Source: Erinaceus europaeus
Lineage: Eukaryota; Chordata; Mammalia; Eulipotyphla; Erinaceidae
Direction: 5' to 3'
Assembly: GCF_950295315.1 (NCBI RefSeq)
Contig: NC_080175.1
Coordinates: 84,385,566 to 84,449,565, forward strand
Length of the DNA stretch: 64,000 nucleotides
Shown here: piece after piece, positions 1 to 10,023 of the stretch
Position numbering within the stretch: the stretch's first letter is position 1
Layout of the letters: each line of letters starts with the position of its first letter
Translations under genes and position numbers: made by a program
Notes under the pieces: model-generated
The model's database searches: none
The model's input: the letters and a program-made list of their open reading frames with translations, nothing else
What the model was told of the DNA's origin: nothing

Positions 1-40
1 AATCCCAGCGATAACCCTGGTGTCAATAAAAATAATTGAA
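1..40 (+). repeat. 3' end of a composite-tail SINE
   Basis: The first bases (AATCCCAGCGATAACCCTGG followed by an A-rich AATAAAAATAAT tail) match the end of the composite SINE tail seen complete at 3836-4082 and 62948-63252. The rest of the element lies outside the window. Confidence 0.7.
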
Positions 41-2224
41 TAAGATATTAATTATACTATCATTATAAATCATTAATCAAACTAGGAGAAGTTAGATCAG
101 AGAGAAAGTGCTAGACTTCCCAGGTTTTGGGATTGGCTTTCTTTTTTTTACTTTTTTGATTGTGAATGTTACATAATTTCAGATTCCCTGCATATAAAGT
201 TATCAAGCTTCACCGAGTTTTTAATTTGGTACTCACTGCAATATTTTATGGAAGACGGGAATAAATTCCTTTGGGTTCTTATTTCAATTTGGGTAATGCT
301 GTTGCACTGATAGCATTAGAAAGTCAGAATGCAGGGCTGAGACAATAGTTTAAAAATACTGTAATATAATTAGTCTATTAATAGAATGTAGTTTTCCTTC
401 TAAATATTTCCATTAGTCCAATTTCTCAGTCATTTGCACATATTGCAATTATCCCCTTAGGTCCTCCTATATTTAACTTAACTCCAGAGGGATGAGAAGA
501 CAAAACTGTATCTTCTATTGTGTTAGAGATTAATAAGTGTCAGAAAATACTGAGGGAAAAGAAACATTTCGGGTATTTTTGGAAAGAGGCTGTGCAGAAA
601 ACACAGACTAACACAAAAATGGCAATTTCGTTGTTCCTATATCTTTTGCCTTAGTTAACACCTAGCTCCTCTTCTAGCTAGTTGCCAATATACAGGCTCC
701 TGGTAGCGTAGCACACTTTAGCCAGTAGGAAAAGGGTCAACATAATCCTCCCAGCACATTTCTGTTCCTCTAACTATAATTATGTTAAGAATCAGAAGGA
801 AGATAGAGTAAGAATTCAGTTTACTTCTGGAAACCCCAAGGCTGTCTTTATTTGCTGATTCTCCATAGTGTTGTGATTATAAGTTGTGATAAAGATTCTG
901 AGTAACTGACAAGCCAATCTACGGTTCTGCTTTTGTTCAGCTTATTGCTCATACAACAGATATTCACTGAGCTTCCATAGTAGGTTGTGGTGGGTGAAAG
1001 ACATCATTGATGTGTTAAATGATGTGGAATGCTTCAGGCACACACTGACACAGATAGTCAGAGTGATAGTCCCAGATGCACAGGTATCTGCTTCAATTTC
1101 AGAACACAAAGAAAGAGGCTAAATTGCCACAGAAGTGAAATGCACCAGGAAAAGTAAAATGTATATATCTGCTTATAATCTCTGAGCCTAATTCAAACTT
1201 TGTTTGTTGAGCTAGATAAAAGGTTAAGAATTCATTTCTAGGGCTCATTAATCATTCAGGTGAAGTAACATAGGCTGGATTCATCAGAGTGCAGTGCTAG
1301 AATATTTTCCCTCCTGTTTTATGGTTGATTTTCATTATATTTTAAGTTTCGGGTGCTACAGAACACTTGTGTTCATAATCTGAAAGATTATATGCAAATT
1401 ATCATGTGCCTAATTTGCTTTCAGATTACATAAATACATAGCAACATGTGTTTCTGTATGGACTATACCAATATAGTTTATTAACATGTATGGCTGCTAT
1501 TTTCCTTTTATTTTGAAACATAAAAAAAAATGCTAAGGTCTGACTGATTTCTGCACGAGGCATTTTCTTGTTATATATACTCGTGCTATGTCTAAATATC
1601 AACAGAACAAGTTTAATAGAGAAATATTTCAAAATTATGAAAATTTAAAAAATAAAAATATCTAATTTTCAGTGGAAAAAAGTTAAATTGAATTCCAATT
1701 TTAGAAAAAGGTCACTCAGAATTAGTCATTCATTTAAAAGCTCTTTGATTTTTTTGTTAAGACTTATTAAAGATATATATTCATTTATACTACGAATACT
1801 GTCACATTTTTTTGTGAAATTGCAGACCACAATTATAGGCAAAAGCACTTCTGAAAGTAAGCTGGTTGATGTTTTTAAATAAATACCCATTATTGGTTGA
1901 TTAAAATTATGCTAGTAATAAAGATCTGAACTACAGCCCCAGAATTATAGCAATAAACTGAAATGAAACAGGAGATATTACAATTGTATTTGTGATTCAG
2001 TTCCTTATGTGATGGATAGTCATTTTTAAGCAGAAGAAGAAATTTGTCTTTTTCAAAATGATAGGTGTTTGATGTTATAATATCTAAATTCAAGAGCACT
2101 GATAGTTACATAATACAGAATAATTTCTAAGATGTTGTTCTTCTTTAGATAATTTTAATGATCCTTAAATGGGAACTAAAAGTAAAATCACTGTAAACAA
2201 CATTGAAATTGAGATAACTTACTC
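41..2224. other. Unique AT-rich intron DNA
   Basis: I see no gene, RNA or recognisable repeat here. The longest open frames are 60-70 codons, low in complexity and without homology I recognise, so they look like chance ORFs. Confidence 0.6.
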
Positions 2225-2450
2225 ATTAGAGAAAACACATTACCACTTGTGAAGACCTGTGTTTGAGTCTCTGGCAATATGTAGGATTATCATACAATAG
2301 ACAAAGCTTCTTGAGTGCTTGAGAAGGTGCTATAGTGGTTCCCCTTCTCTCTGTCTCTCTATGTTTCTCTCTGTGTCTTTACCTTTGCTTCTCTTTGAGG
2401 TTAAAAGGGGAAAAAGAGTCTGCAGGGAAAGCCCCAGTGAAATTATATAT
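2225..2450 (+). repeat. Degenerate tRNA-type SINE
   Basis: A B-box-like GTGTTTGAGTCTCTGG is followed about 100 bp later by the TCTCTCTGTCTCTCT polypyrimidine stretch typical of the SINEs in this window. The copy is diverged, no TSD is visible and the family is uncertain. Confidence 0.4.
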
Positions 2451-2524
2451 ATATATCTTAATTTTCAAAGTAGAGTTATGACTCAGAATCTTCATTTAAT
2501 TTAATTACTATTACTCGTACATTT

Positions 2525-2645
2525 ATACTATTTTTTTACTTAATATTATGAAAGCACCACTCTGCCATATATGGTGCTGTGGCCCAAGCCCAGAACTGCA
2601 CACATTGAAGTCTTTAGGTCTATCCAGTGAGCCACCTCCGTGACC
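2525..2645 (-). repeat. Degenerate SINE fragment, SINE-C or E like
   Basis: GAAAGCACCACTCTGCCATATATGG followed by CCAAGCCCAGAACTGC resembles the reverse complement of SINE-C/E bodies. The head is diverged beyond clear assignment. Confidence 0.4.
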
Positions 2646-2810
2646 ACTGTAACTTGCAGTTTTAAAAATATTACTTTATATTTGTGAATATTAATAGCAG
2701 ATAACACTAGCACTCATTTAAATCCAACAACATCATTTTTAATTACACTGCAGACATTTGATTTGCTATCAATTTATTGATTACATTCTCCTTTTAAGAT
2801 TAAGCTTCTT

Positions 2811-3085
2811 GGGAGTCAGACGGTAGCGCAGCAGGTTAAACGCATGTGGCGCAAAGTGTCAGGACCTGCCTAAGGATCCTGGTTCGAGCCCCCGGCTCCC
2901 CACCTGCAGGGGAGTAGCTTCACAAGTGGTGAAGCAGGTCTGCAGGTATCTATCTTTCTCTCCCCCTCTCTGTCTTCCCCTCCCCTCTCTGTTTCTCTCT
3001 GTCTTATCCAACAACAACATCATCAATAATAACAATAAAACAGCAAGGTCAACAAAAGGGAATAAATAAATAAATATTTTTTAAA
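2811..3085 (+). mobile_element. SINE-A, full length, 15-bp TSD
   Basis: A tRNA-derived SINE starts GGGAGTCAGACGGTAGCGCAGC, has a B box GGTTCGAGCCC, then the CTCCCCACCTGCAGGGGAG body, a pyrimidine stretch, a CAACAACA stretch and an AATAAATAAA tail. A perfect 15-bp TSD (AAGATTAAGCTTCTT) flanks it at 2796-2810 and 3086-3100, which fixes both ends. Confidence 0.95.
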
Positions 3086-3650
3086 AAGATTAAGCTTCTT
3101 GAAATATGGAATGAATTAGACTACTTTTCCATTCAAACTAGGTATTTTTATCAAATGATCCACTATAAAATTTTCAAGTTACTTAACCTTCCATGGATAC
3201 CCAATCTGATTTCTTATTGCTCCATAATAGAAACTGGCATCAATTTAACGTAACTTCCCAGCTACCCAGGTATACTGTGAAGTATACTTGATTTTCTTTG
3301 TATTTATAAGATTTACCTCTATCTTTTGAACTATAGCTACACTCCTATCTCCAAGCCTTTTCCTAAAATTTTAAGTGTTACTTTTTAAAAACTAATTTAA
3401 TAACTTAGTGTCTAATGCAATTTTATTTGGTGCAGACATTTTTTTAATGCCCATACACTATCGATTTTATCGTGGCCAGGATAACAGACATATGAACATT
3501 TTTATTAAACACTCATCCATTCATCAGTATACATTTCAGTGATTAAATGCGCTAGAAGAATTTTTTCTAAGGATTAGATATCACTTGTGCACATCAGAAA
3601 ATGAACATGCAAGCACTAACTTTACATTCTTCCTAACATTCTATTCAATT

Positions 3651-3690
3651 GGCCGGGTGGTGGTGCACCTGGTTGAGTGCACACATAACG
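3651..3690 (+). repeat. SINE-B head fragment
   Basis: GGCCGGGTGGTGGTGCACCTGG followed by TTGAGTGCACA is the first ~40 bp of SINE-B. The remainder is missing. Confidence 0.6.
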
Positions 3691-3835
3691 ACTCTATTTA
3701 GTTAATATAAAGATGCAAGTATATAAGTATTAGTGGTTATCAGGCAGCATCACACTCTACAGTAAGATATCAATATTTGATTTTTAAACACTATAAAGAA
3801 AAGAGATGGATTCCATTCTGAAAAACTAATCATAG

Positions 3836-4082
3836 GGGACCAGGCGGCAGCACACTGGCTTAAAGTGCACTAAGTGAAAACGCACTAAGTGAAAAGCACA
3901 AGGACAAAGCTAGTCTACATGTGTCTTTCTCTCCCCTCTCTGTCTTCCCTTTCTCTCTCACTTTCTCTCTGTCCTATCCAATAACAGCAACAACAATAGT
4001 GGGAAAAAGATGGCCACCAGGAGCAGTGGAGTTGTGGTGCAGGCACTGAGCCTCAGCGATAAACCTGGAGGCAAAAAAAAAG
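3836..4082 (+). mobile_element. Composite-tail SINE, 10-bp TSD
   Basis: The head GGGACCAGGCGGCAGCACAC is followed by an internally shortened body, the pyrimidine/CAACAA segment, then the extra GCCACCAGGAGCAGTGGAG tail ending in an A8 run. The 10-mer CTAATCATAG occurs at 3826-3835 and 4083-4092. The segment that should carry the B box is lost, probably by internal deletion. Confidence 0.85.
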
Positions 4083-4117
4083 CTAATCATAGATTTCAAA
4101 GGAGAAAATAGAATAAA

Positions 4118-4325
4118 TAGGGGCCAGGTGGTAGCACACCTGGTTGAGCACATGTATCACGATGCGCAAGGACCCAGGTTCAAGCCCCTGGTCCCCACCT
4201 GCAGGAGGAAAGCTTTGCAAGTGGTGAAGTAGTGTTGCAGGTGTCTCTCTGTCTCTTTCCCTCTCTATCACCCTCTTATCTGGCTGTCTCTATGCAATAA
4301 ATAAAGATAAAAAAATTTAAAAAAA
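4118..4325 (+). mobile_element. SINE-B, full length, 14-bp TSD
   Basis: The head GGGGCCAGGTGGTAGCACAC is followed by a B box (GGTTCAAGCCCC), a CCCCACCTGCAGGAGG body, a pyrimidine stretch and an AATAAATAAAGATAA tail. The perfect TSD GAAAATAGAATAAA lies at 4104-4117 and 4326-4339. Confidence 0.95.
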
Positions 4326-4499
4326 GAAAATAGAATAAACAATGAAGTGAAATTATTTGTAGTAATAATTATACATTACACAAATGAAAAAATAGATAGG
4401 AGTTGATGTAAAGGTTAATATACTCATTCAAGAAAAAAAGGACAACAGACACACAAATGTATCACTTCATAGATTTTGTTGCTGTTGTGCAATCTGCAG

Positions 4500-4587
4500 T
4501 TCTTTCTGTACACATTTAACTGATGCATTGATGGAATCAAGCTTTTTTCTTTCTGTACACATTTAACTGATGCATTGATGGAATCAA
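4500..4587. repeat. 41-bp tandem duplication, period 47
   Basis: Positions 4500-4540 and 4547-4587 are identical over 41 bp (starting TTCTTTCTGTACAC, ending ATGGAATCAA), separated by GCTTTT. The identity suggests a recent local duplication. No element family is recognised. Confidence 0.9.
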
Positions 4588-5494
4588 CCAGGCCTTTTTT
4601 TTTTCTCGTCTCACTGACATGCTTTGTAAAAGTATTAAGAGCTGAGAACTTACACTGGAATTTATAACATAATCCGGTACAGCTGAGAAGGAACCTTATT
4701 ACGTGGTCATCACGTGACATTTACAATGTAATCAAGAGAAATATCAACAAACTCAATCTCACAAGCTAAATTAAAGGAGACACATTCACATTTCCATTTT
4801 AAATCCACGTCAGAGATAGAGAAGCTAGAAAGAATTTAAACATTATGGCATCATATCTGTCACAGTAATATCGTGCCAGTGGTGGAGAGCTCTTTTTTTT
4901 TAAGGCTACCAACCCATTAACATTTCTAAGAACAAAAATAAAACAAAACAAAGAAATACTCCCCAGAGAAATAACATTGCTTCTAATTTTTCTTCTATAT
5001 CTTCCATTGAGGATTTATAGAAGATACAAAGATCTCTTCCTTCCCAGGCACACAGGGTAATACAGTCACCCTGAAATAAATTATATAAAATGCCCACAGG
5101 TACATATTACAGACAGATGTGTGATTTCGTTTAAAAGGAGAGACTAGGATTAGGGAGAATAACTTATATCATCTTTGGTGAATAACTGTCTTACGCTGTG
5201 ATTTGTAATTTGGGAAGGTCAAAGCTTCAACTCCATTCATTTTTAACTGGTTTGACCTCTTTTCGATTGCCGTCATACCTAAGCTCATTCACCATGCATG
5301 CATGTCATAATAGATGTATTGTCCTAAAGCCAGAAAGCACCATGAGATAGGAAATTATGAGCTCTTACTTGGTGTTACAAAACTCTGTTGGACTTAAAAG
5401 ATAAGTGTAGCTCAGACTGATGTTCCTTTATATAAATAAGGTAATAAATCAGTGCGAATAAAGGATTTTGGGGACACCATTTGCACCACAACTG
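4588..5494. other. Unique intron DNA
   Basis: I see nothing beyond AT-rich unique sequence and short homopolymer runs near 4594 and 4892. Confidence 0.6.
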
Positions 5495-5628
5495 TATTTT
5501 TTTTTAAGTATAATGACAGAGAGGATGAGAAAGATCACAACACTGAAGGCTCCTACAGTGAGGTGTGTGCAAAACTCAAACCTGGGTCACACAACCAACA
5601 CAGCAGTAAACTATCCACCTGAACTATT
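5495..5628 (-). repeat. SINE-D, diverged
   Basis: Read on the minus strand, this carries the B-box-like GACCCAGGTTTGAGTT, then the body and an AG/CT-rich end, as in SINE-D. It is diverged and no TSD was found. Confidence 0.5.
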
Positions 5629-5994
5629 TTTCTGGCTAATAATTATAACTTCTTGAAATTCTTGTGTTTTGATAAATGAAGTTATACTCATGCAACCTAT
5701 CACAATAACACTTGTTCTCTTGTTCACAGATAGCATTCAAATAAAACTAAATCACAATTTTTCAGTATTACTGGTTTTAAAGTCTTAATGTCATTACATA
5801 AAGCAAAGAAAAAACATGCTGATTGATGTGGTATCCAGTTTTAAGTAAACTCAAATATATACTTTAAATACAGTTCATGTAAAATCATGTTTTCATGTAA
5901 TTTACCACTATGGGATAATGTAAAAAGAGTAAGATTTTCATCAATAAATCTGACCACAATAAGTGAGAACAAATTAAACATTTGAATCAAGAAG

Positions 5995-6110
5995 GATGGT
6001 CCATACTCCCAGCGGGATAAAGAATAGGGGAACTTCCTATGGAGGGGATGGGATACAGAACTCTTATCCTACAGTCTTATTAATCATTATTAAACCACTA
6101 ATAACAAAAT
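5995..6110 (+). repeat. L1 3'-UTR remnant
   Basis: TACTCCCAGCGGGATAAAGA, a GGAGGGGATGGGATA block and TCTTATCCTA match the L1 3'-UTR seen better preserved at 45474-45670. Part of the middle is deleted. Confidence 0.65.
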
Positions 6111-6438
6111 GAAACATATTTGAACATGAACTCTTATCAATAGTATTTTCAAAATATCTATCAATTCCTCAAGCAGGAGGAGTTCCAACACAGTATTCTG
6201 AGGATCCCTCTTAAACCAGGACTTATCCACTAATTGTTGCATCTGAAGCTGGTTGAATATGTAGATATGAGAAACTGTGTTTAGGAGGATACTTAGAATA
6301 TTGGAGGAATTAGTAAGGATGCATTTCTGTACTTAGCTGCTGAAATACTCAGAACTACCTCTACCCAGTAGAAAAGTAATGTAGATTTCTAATACTCAGC
6401 AGACAGGTTGGCGTCAAATTACAGGGTGATCCTTGCCA

Positions 6439-6457
6439 GTCCCTGTTCAGGGCGCCA
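6439..6457 (-). other. Retroviral primer-binding site, tRNA-Lys type
   Basis: On the minus strand, three bases after the LTR's terminal CA, there is TGGCGCCC then GAACAGGGAC with one extra T between. This is the 18-nt complement of a tRNA-Lys 3' end plus a single-base insertion. It marks a 5' LTR of a class II (betaretrovirus-like) element. Only a short stretch of possible leader lies beyond it (down to about 6380), and no gag, pol or env is seen. Confidence 0.8.
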
Positions 6458-6460
6458 TTA

Positions 6461-6852
6461 TGCCAGACTGGGCTAGCTTCATGGGCGGGAGACAGATGAC
6501 CAGAGAATCATGGCTTAGCTGGAAAGCAGTATCTCTTTATTCATGTAGAACACAGCACAATCTAAGCCAAGCTATCTCTAATCACAATCCTGTCCTTATA
6601 TACACTCGCCAAATAGGGTGGGGAAAGGATGTGACATAGAGAGGGTGGAGCAAAAAGAGATTGGTGAAAATCAGGGTGTGACAAGGAGAGGGGGCGGCAC
6701 AAAAAGACATCATGAACCAGTGGGGATTAAACCAATGCCCTGCAGGCAGGGTGGTGCTTAGTTAACAGTGGTTATGTAAATAGAATACAGTGTTAAGCAG
6801 GGGGGGTTAAACCAATGAAACAGAAGGGGTTTTAGAAGCAGAATTAGAAGCA
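6461..6852 (-). mobile_element. Endogenous retrovirus LTR, class II (ERVK-like)
   Basis: On the minus strand the element begins TGCTTCTAATTC, has a TATA box (GTATATAAGG, complement of about 6594-6603), an AATAAA polyadenylation signal (complement of 6536-6541), and ends TGGCA just before the primer site. TG...CA ends, promoter, polyA signal and PBS spacing together define a ~392-bp LTR. The start is inferred from the TG dinucleotide and could shift by some bases. Because the PBS is retained, this is a 5' LTR of a largely deleted provirus rather than a clean solo LTR. It lies in the same orientation as EPHA3. Confidence 0.8.
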
Positions 6853-6870
6853 TACCAATAATCCTTAATA

Positions 6871-6945
6871 TTGGGTTGTCAGAAAAGTCATGGCACATTT
6901 ATTTTAAATAGAAAAAAATAAGTTACTACTTTTCTGACAACCAAA
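6871..6945. mobile_element. 75-bp mariner-type MITE
   Basis: Terminal inverted repeats of 18 bp (6871-6888, TTGGGTTGTCAGAAAAGT; and 6928-6945) match at 17 of 18 positions, and both ends are flanked by TA (6869-6870 and 6946-6947). The size and TA target are those of non-autonomous mariner elements such as human MADE1. There is no coding capacity. It lies 18 bp beyond the inferred LTR boundary. Confidence 0.85.
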
Positions 6946-6947
6946 TA

Positions 6948-7880
6948 ATTAAGTATTCTTAATAGTTTGACTTTTTTTCTGAGATAAGTAAGATAAAGAA
7001 GTCGATAAATTTAGGTTAGTTATCTGACTGCTCTAAGATCTCTTCCAGCTGATAGGAGTATCTAGTCATCTTTTCTTGACCTTTCTCTGTGGCATTCAGC
7101 ACACTTGCTTATAACTCAAAGCAAATGGCAAGTCGCAAGAGAGTAGAGAAACTTATACAAGTAAAGCCAGCTGCAAATAGGCAGCAAATTGCCTTCTATC
7201 TACAGATTTAGCTCAGTTGTGAATACACCTGGGAATACATAGGAGTCTCTGGTTCTATTTGAAGCAGTCTTGGGGAGACATCTATGCTTTTCCCCATTTC
7301 CTGCGTCAATGTTTCTTGTGTGTAAATAGTAGAATTGTATCACTGAAGTAACTGTTCTGACTGTAACCCAAAACTTGACACGTTGCAGCAACAGTTATGC
7401 ACAATAGGTACCCATGGGATTAACTTTGCACAGACTTTGTTGACTATAAGAAAATTGTTGTCATCAGTCATTAATATTATAAAAATGATCGACTTATCTC
7501 AAAGAACCCTTAGGCATGTCTCCAGAAACTCAGCTAAGTACAATCTCTCTAGATGCTTAGGGATAATCAAAACTGAAATTATATAAATATCTTTGTATAC
7601 TACATCATACACAAAAGACCTGCAGTTCAAAAAAAAAATCCCTGAATGAACTAGAAGATTTAAAGGGTGATTGAAAGTATAAGATTTGCCAATAATAGAG
7701 AATCAAGAAATTCTGTGACTGTAATATAAAGAAATCAGTTGAATTTTTTTCATTTCATATTAAAATGTCTCTTCTTAAAAATCTGCCAATGTAGCATTTT
7801 TTCATTGGTAAAACTTGTGAGTGAAAATTAGTTGGTGAAATCATTAAACAATGTATATTAGGAAGTGTAATTAATTAATT
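6948..7880. other. Unique intron DNA
   Basis: No gene or recognisable repeat. Short chance ORFs on both strands lack family features. Confidence 0.55.
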
Positions 7881-7970
7881 ATTTATTTTTACCGAGTCAA
7901 GGCTTCACAGTTATGCTATTTTACTTCTAGGCTGACCTTTTTATTCATATTGAGAGGATGGAAGAGATAG

Positions 7971-7974
<4 letters not shown>
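7881..7974 (-). repeat. SINE-D 3' tail, minus orientation
   Basis: ATTTATTTTTACCGAGTCAA and TAGGCTGACCTTTTTATTCA resemble the reverse complement of the SINE-D tail. The AG-rich stretch that normally follows has been replaced by the GATA/GATG microsatellite. Confidence 0.5.
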
Positions 7975-8014
<40 letters not shown>

Positions 8015-8060
8015 GGATGGATGGATGGATGGATGGATGGATAGATAGATAGATAAATAG
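7975..8060 (+). repeat. (GATA)n(GATG)n(GATA)n microsatellite
   Basis: About ten GATA units are followed by about seven GATG units and four more GATA units. It probably grew from the purine-rich part of the adjoining SINE-D. It is likely length-polymorphic. Confidence 0.95.
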
Positions 8061-8172
8061 GCATAATGGTTATGCAAAGAGACTCTCATGACTGAGGCTC
8101 CAAAGTTCCAGATTTAGTTCACTGCACAACCATAAGCCAGAGCTGATTAGTGCTCTGGTAAAAAAAAAAAAA
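8058..8172 (+). mobile_element. SINE-C
   Basis: GGCATAATGGTTATGCAAAG, then CTCATGACTGAGGCTC, CATAAGCCAGAGCTGATTAG and TGCTCTGGTA with an A-rich end. This is the third tRNA-derived family, with a tRNA-like head and a short tail. Confidence 0.8.
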
Positions 8173-8182
8173 GGGGGGGGGA

Positions 8183-8395
8183 GAGCCAGGCAGTAGCACA
8201 CCTGGTTAAGCATATTATAATGTGCAAGGACCTGGGTTCAAGCCCCTGGTCCCCACCTGCAGGGGGAAAGCTTCAGGAGCAGTGAAGCAGGGCTTCAGGT
8301 GTCTTTCTGTCTCTCTCCCTCTCTGTCTCCTCCTCCCCTCTTATTTTCTCTCTGTTTCTATCCAATAATAAATTAAAAAGTAAATAAATACATAG
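8183..8395 (+). mobile_element. SINE-B
   Basis: GAGCCAGGCAGTAGCACACC head, GGGTTCAAGCCCC B box, CCCCACCTGCAGGGGG body, pyrimidine stretch and AAATTAAAAAGTAAATAAAT tail. It sits directly after a SINE-C and an A12/G8 run, so the two form a tandem pair. Confidence 0.85.
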
Positions 8396-9015
8396 TTATC
8401 TCTCCACTGTTCCCTCCAGGGATTTTTCAGATTAATAATTTCCACCATACTACAACATCTCTTTTTACTGTTCTTCTTTAACATTTCATCTTTTTTTTAT
8501 ATAAACAAGAGGTATTAAACAAAATTGGGTTATATTTTATTTTTAATTAATCTGAGAATTATAACTTGGGGAGTTATAATAGTCAGAGCTTCCAAGGTAT
8601 ATAAAGTAACTTAATAACTATCCTACAAATTCATATATACTCTTGACTAAAGTCATGACAAATATGGTTTAATACCTTACTCATCATTTTAAATAAGACT
8701 CAATATCCGGTAAATTCTATAAAACATGAAAATATTTTAGGGAATCCAACAAGTGCTATTTACAGAGCCCCAAATATCCAAAGTTTTCAAGCTGATAAAT
8801 AATTTAAAATGTTTAAAAATTTCACATATAACTTGTTCTCACTTGAAGAATTAAAAACAGCATCATAGCTGATTAATTGTGATAGAGAAAATTATGGTGC
8901 TCTTTCAAATATTTTTCTTTTTTTTCCTTCTCCCCTTTTCTCCATTCTTTGTCAAGATAATGATGTAGTTTCAAGGGTGCGGCAGTATAGTAAGAAGCAT
9001 CTATTGTGTACTCAC

Positions 9016-9351
9016 CAGCCTGGTTAGTGGTGATGATGACCGCAGCAAACTGTCTGGGTGCTGAGCTCAGCTCTGAAACCCCATTAATGGCGTAAATTTC
9101 AAAGGTGTAGTTGGTGTGTGCCAGGAGATCTGTCACTGTAACAGTGGTATTGGTAACTCCAAACTGTCGAGGGAGGAAGCGCACGTTTGTGCTGCATGGC
9201 TCACACTGTTTTACATTCCACCCACACTTTTTACAAATGATGTTGAAGGTAACATCTTTCCGGCCCCCTGTATCCAGGGGCCAACTCCAGTCCAGGATAA
9301 CCGAGGTCTCATTTATATTAGAGATAACATTTCTTGGTGCAGATGGAGGTC
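9016..9351 (-). CDS. EPHA3: EPHA3 exon 5: first fibronectin type III repeat of the ephrin receptor
   Basis: This internal coding exon is read from 9351 to 9016. The acceptor is TTTGCAG|GACCTCC and the donor GGCTG|GTGAGT. It is 336 nt and phase 1-1. The split codon C|GA joins exon 4 and gives Arg, and the exon ends inside the codon after TTNQA. The 111 full codons run from PPSAPRNVISNINETSVILD through the paired cysteines CKKCGW and CEPC, then VRFLPRQFG, LLAHTNYTFEIYAINGVSEL and APRQFAAV to TTNQA. This is the membrane-distal FN3 repeat of EPHA3, a receptor tyrosine kinase that binds mainly GPI-anchored ephrin-A ligands and controls contact-dependent repulsion and cell positioning. Three N-glycosylation sequons are visible (NET, NTT, NYT). 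The frame is intact, with no stop. From memory, it differs from human EPHA3 by only a few substitutions, far closer than to EPHA4, EPHA5 or EPHA7. Neighbours outside the window are exon 6 (left) and exons 1-3 (right). Confidence 0.97.
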
Positions 9352-10023
9352 CTGCAAAGTAGTTCAACAAAGATTAATGAGCCTCACTTCTGTTTTCCAC
9401 TACAAGGGAAATTGATAATTTACAATGGAACTGAAAGAGGTAAATAACCATCTCGTCTTTATTATCTTCTTTAATCTGTCCTTAGAGGATCCATGAGATT
9501 ATAGACACATGGATTCAAGAGCACTAAATACAAAAATATGAAAATACAAATGGGGAAGTTTTAACTCAAGATTGAAAAATACATTCACAAAGTACATCAA
9601 CAAAAAAATTCTTCCACTAACTTCAATACCTTTGAGAATAGTTATGAAAACTTTAGCATTAGTTTTATAAATCTTAGCCTTTCTTTTATAGGTACTCTGA
9701 CCAAGATATAACATTAGGGGATAGAAATATAAAAACACAAATCCCATGCCTATAACCTCCCCTATCCTGTCAAACATAATTCAAGATCTAAAACAAGATA
9801 CATTTTTTTCTTTCTGGGGTTCTCTTGCAGGAAATGCTTTAAAAACTAATACATTTTGTGTGATAAATGTTGCATTTGTGGTGAGCCAAGCATGGGGAAT
9901 GAAGCAGAAAAAGCTTTCTGTTTGCACATGGATAGTGAAAGGAAATGGGACAAATGCTTAAAAGAAAGCACAATAAAAAAATCAAACAAACATGGAGGCA
10001 TGGGTTGCAGCAAAACTACTCAC
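9352..10023 (-). other. EPHA3: EPHA3 intron 4 (complete, 672 bp)
   Basis: It begins with the donor GTGAGTA read from 10023 and ends at the acceptor AG at 9353-9352, after CTTTGTTGAACTACTTTGCAG with only a modest pyrimidine tract. It contains no SINE or other repeat I recognise, which is notable given their density elsewhere. Open frames at 9499-9961 are chance ORFs. Confidence 0.95.

Larger units (their letters stand above)
1..9015 (-). other. EPHA3: EPHA3 intron 5 (partial)
   Basis: This stretch lies downstream of exon 5 on the minus strand and begins with the donor GTGAGT read from 9015. Exon 6 is not in the window, so the intron runs off the left edge. The content is non-coding: SINEs of several families, a retroviral LTR with its primer site, a mariner-like MITE, a GATA/GATG microsatellite and unique AT-rich DNA. 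The intron assignment is inferred from the gene model; the donor is seen directly. Confidence 0.93.

Noticed and set aside
8873..9370. 165-codon ORF as a single-exon gene
   Set aside because: It is EPHA3 exon 5 read through its splice sites into both introns. Only 9016-9351 is coding.
9111..9415. Plus-strand ORFs overlapping exon 5
   Set aside because: Antisense shadows of the EPHA3 exon; no independent coding signal.
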